This document shows positions 17,501 to 25,700 of a DNA stretch of 64,000 nt, piece after piece. The notes beneath the pieces were generated by a model, which was not told the origin of the DNA, searched no databases, and saw nothing but the letters and a program-made list of their open reading frames with translations. Within the stretch, counting starts at the first letter, position 1. The number at the start of each line of letters is the position of its first letter. The stretch is from NCBI GenBank assembly GCA_949295065.1, contig CASFJQ010000006.1, positions 1 through 64,000 of the forward strand. Direction: 5' to 3'. This DNA comes from an uncultured Parabacteroides sp. (lineage in GTDB: Bacteria > Bacteroidota > Bacteroidia > Bacteroidales > Tannerellaceae). The translations under genes were made by a program, and so were the position numbers.

Positions 17501-17702
17501 TACCGTTTCCCGTGTTCGTCCGGTTCTGATGGCATCTCTTACAACAATAGTCGGTATGGTTCCGTTATTGGGAGATCCAATGTATAGTTCTATGGCAATA
17601 ACTATTATGGGAGGTCTTACAGTTGGTACAATTATAACTCTGGTTCTGCTGCCACTTTTCTACACAGCATTGTTCCGCATTAGTAAACCTGTAAATTTAT
17701 AA
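14559..17702 (+). CDS. RND efflux permease (AcrB/HAE-like)
   Basis: 1047 residues, the usual length for the family. It starts with the cytosolic/TM1 hallmark MTEFFIRRPVLFWSLIVAIL and IPKLEDPAVS. The TM4 proton-relay segment GMLVDNAVVIMDG lies near residue 397-409. A second half repeats the topology, with the TM10-11 region MAIIGLLGLIGMMVKNAIVLVDE and the motif RVRPVLMASLTTIVGMVPL. It is a proton-driven trimeric exporter of hydrophobic drugs, bile salts or metabolites; the motifs fit the multidrug group rather than the heavy-metal (CusA) group, but the substrate is not known. The middle gene of the operon, 12 bp before the TolC-like gene. Confidence 0.96.
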   Translation: MKMTEFFIRRPVLFWSLIVAILIAGVLAFVQIPKLEDPAVSAKQAMVVVLWPGASAHEMELKVAQVMEDELRALPNVKKVKTECQNGSSIFTVEFQMTVLNRDLEQHFDLLRRKVNDASLRLPQGCYNPMVIDDMMDVYGIFYAFTGDGYDYPEMYKYAKYIRRELLDVKGVKRINIAGNRDEVINIVLSKEQIARNGIIPTQIMASLQSAGKIVNAGKYQSGDERIALYVGSPVENEEDIRNLLIQTMDGKTIRVGDIARVERTYAEPQRNGFFVDGKPALAICVAMESSAIVPDVGKAVDERLAEAMKRIPAGFDTEKIFFQPDKVDEAVTSFMWNLVESVAIVILVLIFTMGLRSGLIIGFGLVLTVSVSFPILLACGTTLQRISLGAFIVAMGMLVDNAVVIMDGILVDKKRGLSPKIYLYRIGRNTAFPLLGATIIAASTFLCVYLSPDSAGEYARDLFLVLCVSLLASWVLALVQVPVCAKSWLPVREKRNGNKEAVMNSPVHNFVRRTITFLIGYKRATIITAFCLLVLCVFGMTRVKNMFFPDFDYKQFVVECFFPSATDANVVRDNLLAMSKQLSENPEIERIAVSQGSAPAHYCLVRPMTSGGDCYGEITIDCKDYKTVVEQIPSVREQLRKAYPEAYIRIRKYNFSIATTHTVEVEFAGPDPTVLRNLSSQAEAIMRRCPYVDAYSVQNNWKPMGKALFADYVKQDALRSGISRSDVGNALLAATDGMPVGVLNDQDRMVTLNLQVRNADGSRIRDLGNIPVWSMMNVHLTNDELQGALAGGDAVSELQDKLFRATPLSNITDSLRLDWNEDVVYRMNGRRVIEAECDPNPYRDDATPAKVVASIKDEIESIPLPDGYTLRWVGEGELQYEATINLLKYVPLTVFLIIGILLLLFNSWRKVILILLCFPFVFCGITPSLLFSGQPMTFMAIIGLLGLIGMMVKNAIVLVDEINRLQVEEKISPYTAVIEATVSRVRPVLMASLTTIVGMVPLLGDPMYSSMAITIMGGLTVGTIITLVLLPLFYTALFRISKPVNL

Positions 17703-17714
17703 AATGATAATCAT

Positions 17715-19031
17715 ATGAGCAAGATAAATATAGTTGTTTTCTGCTGTCTGGTTCTGTTCTCTGGCATAAATGTTTCGGCACAAAATTCACTTCGGCTTTC
17801 TTTGTCCGAATGTCGGAAAATGGCACTTTCACATAGCGAAGAATTGCAAAAAGCCGATAATGCCCTTAAGCAGGCTGAGCTTGATAAAAAAATTGCAACG
17901 GCAGCTTATCTCCCGAAAATTGACGGTATGGCAACCGGAGCATATATGTTGCCTGATATGGATATGTTGGGCATAGAGTTGAGGATGCGTGGCATGTATA
18001 TGGCAGGACTAAGTTTGGTTCAGCCGATTTATACAGGTGGTAAAATAAGAACTGGAAATAAGTTGGCGAATATTGGCAAGGAAGCAGCTGCAGACCGTTA
18101 TCGTATGACCAGAATGGATGTGCTGCTGGAAGCCGACAACGCCTATTGGACATACATAGCTGTAGGACGTAAGGTAAAAATGCTTGAAACTTACCAGACT
18201 CAGATGGATACATTGCATCGTCAGACTGAAGTGGCATTGAATGCAGGTATGGCAACAGAAAACGACCTGTTACGCATTGAAGCTAAACGTACGGAAATAA
18301 GTTATCAACTTCAAAAAGTACAAAACGGAGCAGATTTATGCCGTATGTCGCTTTGCCAGATTGTTGGAGCCGATTTCGACACAGATATTGAAGCAGTAGA
18401 TACTACATTAATTGTTTCTGAACCTGATAACTTTGTTTCGGAAATCAGTTCTCGTCCAGAAGTCAAACTTCTTGAAAAACAAGTCGCCGCAGGAAAGGAA
18501 CAGATAAAAATGGCTCGAGCTGAAATGCTGCCAACAGTTGGATTTACTGCCAGTTATATATATTATGGGAATGTGAAGTTGAATGGTGTTACTGAGTATA
18601 ATGGAACAATGATTCCGTATTCACAGGAATTGCGCGACGGAATTGGTCTCGCCATGCTTTCTGTTAAAATACCGATTTTCCATTGGGGAGAAAATCTTAA
18701 GAAAGTCCGTAAGGCAAAGTTGGAACTGCATAATGCCGAACTGGACTTGCAAAAGAACTCAAGACTACTTTCAATAGAGTTGCAGCAAGCAATCCGGAAT
18801 GTGCAGGATGGATACAGACTTATTCAGACAGCTGAAAAAGGATTGATGCAAGCCGAAGAAAATCTGCGAGTGATGCGTAATCGTTATGCCGCGTCTATGG
18901 CTCCTCTGACGGATTTGCTCGATGCCCAATCTCAATGGCAGCAGGCTGAAAGTAATATGATTGAGGCTCAAACTCAATATAAAATTTATGAAACGGAATA
19001 TTTGAAAGCGGCAGGCATTTTGGATTTTTGA
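17715..19031 (+). CDS. TolC-family outer-membrane efflux channel
   Basis: 438 residues with a signal peptide (about 1-22, cleaved after VSAQ). Two outer-membrane-efflux-protein repeats are visible: LSLSECRKMALSHSEELQKA at the start, and the second around LLEKQVAAGKEQIKMARAEM to LLSIELQQAIRNVQDGY. Long amphipathic helices (for example LIQTAEKGLMQAEENLRVMR) fit the periplasmic tunnel. The segment PLTDLLDAQSQWQQAESNM is typical of the last helix pair. It supplies the outer-membrane exit for the RND pump encoded 12 bp upstream. Ends convergently with the BlaR1-like gene. Confidence 0.95.
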   Translation: MSKINIVVFCCLVLFSGINVSAQNSLRLSLSECRKMALSHSEELQKADNALKQAELDKKIATAAYLPKIDGMATGAYMLPDMDMLGIELRMRGMYMAGLSLVQPIYTGGKIRTGNKLANIGKEAAADRYRMTRMDVLLEADNAYWTYIAVGRKVKMLETYQTQMDTLHRQTEVALNAGMATENDLLRIEAKRTEISYQLQKVQNGADLCRMSLCQIVGADFDTDIEAVDTTLIVSEPDNFVSEISSRPEVKLLEKQVAAGKEQIKMARAEMLPTVGFTASYIYYGNVKLNGVTEYNGTMIPYSQELRDGIGLAMLSVKIPIFHWGENLKKVRKAKLELHNAELDLQKNSRLLSIELQQAIRNVQDGYRLIQTAEKGLMQAEENLRVMRNRYAASMAPLTDLLDAQSQWQQAESNMIEAQTQYKIYETEYLKAAGILDF

Positions 19032-19045
19032 CTGGATATGTTATG

Positions 19046-19083
19046 GGTTGACAAGGTCTTATCTCATATAAGCCTTGTCAACC
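19046..19083. terminator. hairpin between the convergent efflux and BlaR1 genes
   Basis: Perfect 11-bp arms GGTTGACAAGG (19046-19056) and CCTTGTCAACC (19073-19083) with a 16-nt loop. The arms are the GTTGACAAG box of the dispersed post-stop repeat. No long T-run, so termination strength is uncertain. Confidence 0.6.
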
Positions 19084-19098
19084 ACAAATAATTATCAA

Positions 19099-20412
19099 TC
19101 AAATATTTTTCGGTCCGTATCCCACCACAATAATATCCGTATCCGATTCGGATTGTATATTACTTCCGTCGAATTTGAATACTACTCCGAAAGGAATTGT
19201 GCTTTCAACTGCCTTGCCGTCAATTTGTGCCGGTTCCCATTTAGGCATTTCATTCATAATGCGGATAACTTCTTTATCCAGATATTTGTTTACTGGTTTG
19301 GTAATCCGGACATTTTTTATGCTTCCGTCTGTACCGATAGTTACAAGACATTCAACACGCCCTTCAACTCCTGCTTCTTGTGCTAGGGCAGGATATTTGA
19401 TATTCTTGGCAATGAAACGGTAAGCCTCTTTTTCATCGCCTGGAAATTTTGCCTTCTCAACAGGCTTTTTTTCTTGTGGATCTGTCCATAATTCACTAAT
19501 TTTGGACTCACTGAAAGTTTTTGAAACTTCTGAAACTTTTGGGTGGGCAAAAGCCACCACAGACAGGGCTGCCAGTGGAAGTACCATAATGTACTTTGCA
19601 CGAGCCCACGGATTTGATTTTTCTTTTAACATCATAGTGATACGTTTTTTAAGTGAACTGTGATTAAAGCTGTTGGCCATTGTGTAGCGACTGGTGCCGA
19701 CAGCTTTTTTTATTAGTAATAATTGATAAGATTTAGCATCTATACCTGCCGAGAGCACATCATTATCTGCTTCATATTCATGTACTGACTGCATTTCCTG
19801 TTTCAACAACCATGCTGCAGGATTGAACCATTGCAGCAGAAGCAGTACATCTACTATCAGTAATTCCAAAGAATGTTTATGCTGTATATGTGCTTTTTCA
19901 TGAGCAATAATTTCAATATAGCTTTCCTTATAGTCTTTTTCTGATATTATAATATATTTCATCCAGCTGAACGGATATTGTTCTCCTTCAACTATAACCA
20001 GACAATAAGAATCGTAGTTTATATGTTTTCCTTTTCTGATAAGCCTGAAAAGTTGTGACCATATTATTATCTGTTTTATTGTGATTATCAACAATCCGAT
20101 AAAATACACCACACATATCAGTGAATATATAATATAAGATTGGTGGTCGGTTTGTATTTTATCTGAATTCTTATCCAGTGCTGCATAGTTACTCATATCG
20201 ACACTGCCACTTGTTATATCCATTACTAGGTTTGTGTTCTGCAATTCACTTGGATTTATTGCTGGCAACAGAAATGCCAATAGCCAAAAAAATAAGATAA
20301 TAGTACGGTTAAGCCTGAAAAAAGTTTCATTTGCCATCATCCATTTATATAATAAATAAAATATGACGAGGCAAAAGCTTGATTTAAGGATATATGCAAT
20401 GAAGACTCCCAT
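19099..20412 (-). CDS. BlaR1-type M56 metallopeptidase receptor with C-terminal TonB domain
   Basis: 437 residues. Four hydrophobic segments in the first 270 residues flank an M56 zinc-protease core: HEKAH (171-175) as HExxH and HEYEADND (211-218) supplying the third ligand. The C-terminal part (about 335-415) is a TonB-C energy-transduction fold (EAGVEGRVECLVTIGTDGSI, MPKWEPAQIDGKAV). The protein ends DIIVVGYGPKNI, which looks like the TonB-box/plug start of SusC proteins. In BlaR1/MecR1 systems the protease is activated by a signal and leads to loss of the BlaI repressor. Here no beta-lactamase is adjacent and the penicillin-binding sensor domain is replaced by TonB-C. 15 bp after the blaI-like gene, same operon. 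Confidence 0.93.
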   Translation of the reverse strand: MGVFIAYILKSSFCLVIFYLLYKWMMANETFFRLNRTIILFFWLLAFLLPAINPSELQNTNLVMDITSGSVDMSNYAALDKNSDKIQTDHQSYIIYSLICVVYFIGLLIITIKQIIIWSQLFRLIRKGKHINYDSYCLVIVEGEQYPFSWMKYIIISEKDYKESYIEIIAHEKAHIQHKHSLELLIVDVLLLLQWFNPAAWLLKQEMQSVHEYEADNDVLSAGIDAKSYQLLLIKKAVGTSRYTMANSFNHSSLKKRITMMLKEKSNPWARAKYIMVLPLAALSVVAFAHPKVSEVSKTFSESKISELWTDPQEKKPVEKAKFPGDEKEAYRFIAKNIKYPALAQEAGVEGRVECLVTIGTDGSIKNVRITKPVNKYLDKEVIRIMNEMPKWEPAQIDGKAVESTIPFGVVFKFDGSNIQSESDTDIIVVGYGPKNI

Positions 20413-20427
20413 GGTAATTTGTTTTAT

Positions 20428-20799
20428 TTATTCGTTTTTGTTGTGAGCATTCTCAACTTTACGAATCAGTTCTTTCAGTTCATCAATTGATATTTCTTCT
20501 TTTTTTACTAATGTTGAAACAGCACTCAGATATGAATTATTAAAATATTTGCTTATAACTCCTTTCAGTGTTTTTGCACTGAATTCTTCTTTGCTGACAT
20601 TAGCATAGTAACGATAAGTGTTTCCGAATGCTTCGTGTGCCAGAAATCCTTTATCTTCCAAACCTCTTACTATTGTTGATAGTGTATTGAAATGAGGTTT
20701 GGGATCATCATAGAATTTTTGTATCTCTTTTACAAACAATGGACCTTTTTCCCAGAAAAACTCCATTATTTCTTCTTCTTTGGCTGTTAATCTTTTCAT
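20428..20799 (-). CDS. BlaI/MecI/CopY-family transcriptional repressor
   Basis: 123 residues, normal for the family. The N-terminal winged helix reads LTAKEEEIMEFFWEKGPLFV (start) and HFNTLSTIVRGLEDKGFLAH (recognition region), and the C-terminal helical dimerisation segment follows (YFNNSYLSAVSTLVKKEEIS). It represses its own operon and unknown targets until cleaved or released by the partner M56 receptor encoded 15 bp downstream. No copper or beta-lactam gene lies beside it, so the signal is unassigned. Confidence 0.94.
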   Translation of the reverse strand: MKRLTAKEEEIMEFFWEKGPLFVKEIQKFYDDPKPHFNTLSTIVRGLEDKGFLAHEAFGNTYRYYANVSKEEFSAKTLKGVISKYFNNSYLSAVSTLVKKEEISIDELKELIRKVENAHNKNE

Positions 20800-20971
20800 A
20801 ACCTCTTTCGTTTTTACAAATAACGAGAAAATATAGTTTATGAACTAATATTTATAGTTAATATAACTAAAAGCTATAAAACTGACTGAGAAACAAAACT
20901 TTTCAAATTTTATATTGTTCCGTAAAAGTATTTTTCCTATACTTGCAATATTAACATTAAAAACCATAATT

Positions 20972-21865
20972 ATGGAAAAAGGAATATTTATAAGTCCGTT
21001 TGTAGACAGAGGATTCAAAATTCTTTTCGGACAGGAAAACAGTAAAGAACTGCTCATAGATTTGCTCAATGACTTATTGGAAGGCGAGAGACATATCGAA
21101 GATTTGGAGTATATGAACAATGAATTGCCTCCGGAAACAGCAGATGGAAGGACTGCGCTATTTGATCTCAGATGTAAGGATAAAGACGGAAGTATTTTCC
21201 TGGTGGAAATGCAAAATTGCAACCAGCCTTATATTTATGAACGTGGTCTTTATTATATTTGTAGGGCAATAGCCGGACAGGACCGGATAGGCGACAGATG
21301 GAAATTCGATATTGTCCCTGTTTATGGAATTTTCTTCCTGAATTTCAAGAGCGGTAAATCCGACAAAGTTAAGACGGACATAATTCTAGCCGATAAAGAA
21401 ACTGGGAAAACGGTATCGAAAATGATAAGGGAAATCTTTATAGAATTCCCACTGTTCAATAAAACAGAAAGTGAATGTGAAACGCCATTGGATTATTGGC
21501 TATATAATTTGAAGCACATGGAAAAATTGGAATCTTTAGAGTTCAAAGGGCAGAAGGCACTTTTCCAGCGTCTGGAAGAGCTAGCCCGTATTGTCAATAT
21601 GAACAAGAAAGAGCGGGATGAATATGAGGCATGCCTAAAAGTGTATCGTGACAATTATAACGCCTGGAACTATATGAAGGAACAGGCTTTGAAGGAAGGT
21701 AAAGAAGAAGGATTGGCAGAAGGTCTGGCTGAAGGAATTGAAAAAGGTCAGAAAAAAGAAAAAATCAACAATGCCAGAAGAATGCTTGAAAAAGGATACC
21801 CAATTGAGGATATTGCTGAAATTACTGAATTGACAGAAGAGGAAATAAAAAATATTTTGAAATAA
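20972..21865 (+). CDS. Rpn-family PD-(D/E)XK nuclease / putative transposase
   Basis: 297 residues from the ATG at 20972 (MEKGIFISPFVDRGFKILFG); a frame opens 57 bases earlier but without family similarity. The PD-(D/E)XK nuclease core is visible: ALFDLRCKDKDGSIFLVEMQ with Asp 64 and the E-x-Q pair (79, 81). The C-terminus has short repeats (EGKEEGLAEGLAEGIEKGQ) and an end helix (MLEKGYPIEDIAEITELTEE) typical of this family. Members are RecA-independent recombination-promoting nucleases (Rpn), also annotated as PDDEXK transposases, and are multi-copy in Bacteroides. Stands alone, with no mobile-element ends visible. Confidence 0.92.
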   Translation: MEKGIFISPFVDRGFKILFGQENSKELLIDLLNDLLEGERHIEDLEYMNNELPPETADGRTALFDLRCKDKDGSIFLVEMQNCNQPYIYERGLYYICRAIAGQDRIGDRWKFDIVPVYGIFFLNFKSGKSDKVKTDIILADKETGKTVSKMIREIFIEFPLFNKTESECETPLDYWLYNLKHMEKLESLEFKGQKALFQRLEELARIVNMNKKERDEYEACLKVYRDNYNAWNYMKEQALKEGKEEGLAEGLAEGIEKGQKKEKINNARRMLEKGYPIEDIAEITELTEEEIKNILK

Positions 21866-21877
21866 GTCAGTCAAAAT

Positions 21878-21911
21878 ATGTCCGTATCAAGTTTTGTTTT
21901 GGTACGGACAT
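21878..21911. terminator. hairpin after the Rpn-family gene
   Basis: 9-bp arms ATGTCCGTA (21878-21886) and TACGGACAT (21903-21911), 13 bases after the stop codon. The T-tract is weak (AAAATTT), so it may be part of the repeat array that follows. Confidence 0.5.
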
Positions 21912-21933
21912 AAAATTTCTAGGGTCGAACCCG

Positions 21934-22040
21934 CGTTTACGTCCTTCCGTATATATTTTGAAATACGTCCGTATTTATTTGTGCCTGCATCCGTATATAT
22001 TTTGTCTTATTCCCATATTTTGTATCTTTTCTATACAGGA
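21934..22040. repeat. degenerate tandem array, period about 22 bp, TCCGTATATATTTTG-type
   Basis: Units CTTCCGTATATATTTTG, GTCCGTATTTATTTGTG, ATCCGTATATATTTTG and TTCCCATATTTTGTATC follow each other at 22-23 bp spacing. The unit resembles that of the array at 6880-7052. No gene is evident in the gap 21866-22238, and no unique spacers separate the units, so it is not a CRISPR array. Confidence 0.55.
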
Positions 22041-22238
22041 AGTTTCCGGAGCTATATTTCACACAATTTGCAAATATTTGAATAACAGTCTAATCCTGTG
22101 ATTTTAGGCTCGGAATATGAATTTATTAATCAGAAGCTGATACTTTATGGTTAAATGTTTTTTATTAAAAACAAAAGTGTTGTATAAATTGTTTTTAATA
22201 TGTAGTCATAAGCAATAATCCCTCAAATAAAATAAGCT

Positions 22239-22649
22239 ATGCGACAATTATTATTCTTAATTCTTTCATGTTGCTTCTTTGCCTGTACAAATGATGAACA
22301 GGACATGAAATATGGTGAAGAACAGGTTTTAAATGATACGGAATGGATAGGCATTCAAGAGTATTATTATAGTAGTGATAAATCTTTGTCTCCAGTTGAA
22401 TTTCCTAAAGATCAAATAATTTATTTTACTGGAGATAGTTTTACTATTACAACTAAAACTACAGTTTATGATAAGGATTTGCAGACAACCCGGGATTCTG
22501 TTATTCTTACAAACGGAAAATATTTATACAAGCATCCAACATTATATTTAAATACAGATAGTGTTTCTGTTGAGGCATGGATTTCTCCTTTGAATCATAT
22601 TTGTTTCTATGATAATGATGTTTTTCGGGAATTCGAGAAAAATGATTAA
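22239..22649 (+). CDS. small hypothetical lipoprotein
   Basis: 136 residues. A signal sequence ends LSCCFFACTNDEQD with the probable lipidated Cys 16. The rest is a compact, beta-rich domain (EWIGIQEYYYSSD, DQIIYFTGDSFTITTKTTV, TNGKYLYKHPTLYLNTDSV) reminiscent of small lipocalin-like or META-like lipoproteins, but I cannot assign a family. It is flanked by a repeat array upstream and a convergent terminator downstream, and is monocistronic. Function unknown. Confidence 0.75.
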   Translation: MRQLLFLILSCCFFACTNDEQDMKYGEEQVLNDTEWIGIQEYYYSSDKSLSPVEFPKDQIIYFTGDSFTITTKTTVYDKDLQTTRDSVILTNGKYLYKHPTLYLNTDSVSVEAWISPLNHICFYDNDVFREFEKND

Positions 22650-22695
22650 GGTTTGAAAGTCTTTGAATTTCTGGCTATTATATATTATATAAAAT

Positions 22696-22768
22696 AAGTG
22701 CCGACGTTTCTGTAGAAACACTGCAGTGTTCAAGAAAAAACGTCGGCACTTTTCCGAAAAAACATCGG
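22696..22768. terminator. bidirectional terminator between convergent genes
   Basis: Perfect 14-bp arms AAGTGCCGACGTTT (22696-22709) and its complement (22738-22751), with an inner palindrome AACACTGCAGTGTT. A third degenerate half-copy (AAAAAACATCGGCATC) ends in a T-run just after. Confidence 0.75.
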
Positions 22769-22785
22769 CATCTTTTTTTCAGAAC

Positions 22786-25700
22786 TTAATTGCCGGTGGA
22801 TTCAATTTCGTAACCTTCCGTATTGGATATAAATTCCGGAGCATACAAACATTGGATTGTACAAATTCCACCGGAGTATTCACCTTCGCGACTTACATAA
22901 ACCGAATATTCAATAACAAAAGTTCCGGCAGGAAGGAAATCAATGAAGAAATTTTCTGATGCATCTTTAGGGCTTCGGAAGAATGAAATTCCTTCACGGT
23001 ATTCCTGTTTTGAAACTTGTGAAACAGGTTCGAAGCAGCCGGCGCGTAAATCTTTTATACATACAAAGTCCATATCCATTCCGCTGCGGACAGTCAGGCG
23101 GACTATAGCCTTGTCGCCAACTTTCAAAGGATTATCCTTTGTAACTTCTTTCAGTTGGATTTCCTTTCCGTTATTTACTTCAACGAAAACTTTCTTTTCG
23201 ATGTTGAGGTCTGTTTTGTTCTTTCTTACCTTATCGAGAGGTACGAAATATTGCTGATATACAGCGCCCCAAGCTGGTGCATTACCTTTCTTTTCAACAA
23301 CAATGTCTGAAGATACATTACCAGAAACTTCATTTTCCTTTACAATTTTGCTGTATCCAACAATGTTGCCTTCATTTTCAGTTGAATAAGTTTCTCCATT
23401 CCACGAAATAATACATTCGTTTCCTTCACTAAGCCAGTTTGTACCGTCAGTTAGCAATGAATGGATTGCATTCATTGTTGCTGGCTCTGATTCCCACTGC
23501 TGAGTACGTTTCTGGGCAAGCAACCATTGCTTCATCAAGTCTATTTCAGCATTATCAGATTTGCTTTCACGGAACGCCTGCATAATAAGGCAATGAGTAT
23601 CGATTACAGAATATTTGCTGTAAGATGTACTTCTGTTGTTTGCCCAAAACATACCTTTATCATCAGAAACGGTTGCAGTTTTTCGGAACCACTTCAATAT
23701 CTCCTGAGCCGTTTCCTTATCTCCATTTCTCCACAGAAGAACTGCCAATGCAGCGCGGTTATGGATTGAAAGCTTTTTCCAATATTTCTTGGCTTGCTCT
23801 GTATAGAAACGAGAGGCATCGCGTGCGTCACCTTCAGGAATATCACGATACATACTTCTTACGAACAAATATTCAATCTGTTCGTCGTATGGAATGTAAT
23901 CTTTGATATTATTTCCAGATTTCGTCAGTCTTTCATATTCTTTTCTTATTTCGTTGTCAAGGAAACGGAGAGCTTTGATTTGCATTTCCTTTTCTTCCTG
24001 CTTATATTCCACAGCATTCATTTCAACAAGCTGCCCCATTCCTTTGAGAATTTGCAAGGTGATGAATCTGTTTCCTCTCATTCCTTCAAACCAGCTCCAT
24101 CCACCGTCCGGATTTTGCTTGGAAATAAGTTTTTCCAAAGCTGTCTGTCGCATTTGTGATGCTCGGTTTGCCTGCAACAGTAAATCCAGACGCTGCATTC
24201 TTTCTGTTTCGTTTTCTGCATCTCTGACCCAAGGCGTTTCTTCAAGAAGAATATTCTTTATCTCTTTGTTTTTCTCTAAATTTGAGATAAGGTCTGAATT
24301 TCCTTTCGCCTTCCATATTTCTATAGCTTTACTGATTTCCGGGTTACTGTTGGCAATATGATTTGCAAGAATATTACTGTAATATACAGCGAACCAAGAA
24401 AGGCTGCTTTCGTTACGAGCTTCACTCAATGCCGGTAACGACTGAACGGCGTACCATACAGGATTTGCAGATATTTCAACAATGCTGCGAATAATTTTGC
24501 CATCCTGTTCTTCTTTTGGTGAAATCACTTTTTTACCTTCTTTATTTATAAAGAAAGGATTGCTTACAGTCAGCATGATTTTGTCTGACAGAACCGGGAC
24601 AAGTGTTTGCTCACCGTCACTGAATTTATCTCCTTCTGCAATAATTCGGCAGCCGATTACACCATCTTTTACTTCCGGAACCTGGAACGACCAGCTGACA
24701 GTTGTAATTTCTCCTGCAGCAAGTTCGAATACTTTCTGCGACTTTGTTAGGCAAACTACCGGCTCTCCGTTTTCCGGATTGAACAATTCAAGGCGGGCAC
24801 GTCCTTTTGCTTCTTCTCCACTTTGGTTTATAATCTGTGATGAAATATATACAATGTCGCCTACGCGGAAGAATCTCGGCAGTGAAGGCTGGACCATAAG
24901 CGGCTTGGATGTTACTATTTCTTTTTGGATATAACCATATTTCAGGCTGTCTGTCCATGTAAGCATTTGCAGTTTCCATGTCGTGTTACTCTCCGGCATA
25001 GTAAAGTCGAACGAAAAATCTCCATTTTCGTTGCTGACCAGCACAGGATAGAAGAAAGCATTTTCCTGGAAATTCTTTCTTATTGACATTGGGCTGCCGG
25101 TATTTCCAGTCATGGCGGATTGTTCAACTGAATAGAAGGCTTTTTCATCACTTGTCACCTCACTTTCTTCCATAACTGCTGCGTCTTCTCTGACTTCGAT
25201 TGCACTATTTCCCATTGGAGCTGCAGCCATAGATTTGCTCAATACCATTCCACGCAATGCAAAGTTCCTTCCATAGCTTAGATTATTCAGAGCCTTGTAC
25301 CAGTCTTCATACATCGTGTCGAACGAATATTCCATAATTGCCCTGTATTTAATCTTTTCACTGTCGTATCCGTTATAATTCTCAAAAGCCCAACCGCCGT
25401 TGAATGATTTGAATTTAAGGGTAACAGAAACATTCGGGTTAAAATTCCAGTTGAACTTTGCAATATCATCGAGTGACATATCATACATTCCGGCAAGAAT
25501 TTCAGCTTTAACAGGAAGAGAATCTTTGTCTGTCAGTCTGAAGCTCCAATGTTCATTACTTCCCGGCAACAATTTGTCACGGAATGTATTTATGTGGAAA
25601 TTAATCTTTCTGTCTTCTTGCCTACGTTTTACCTGTAAATAATCCTGATATAGCTTTCCATTCTTTATAAACATAAAAGCAGCAGTGAATCCTTTTCCAT

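Noticed and set aside
19099..20799. Beta-lactam resistance locus
   Set aside because: BlaI/BlaR1-type genes are present, but there is no beta-lactamase or mecA-like gene and no penicillin-binding sensor domain.
21934..22040. Possible CRISPR array (regular 22-bp repeats)
   Set aside because: The units run head to tail without unique spacers, and no cas gene is in the window.
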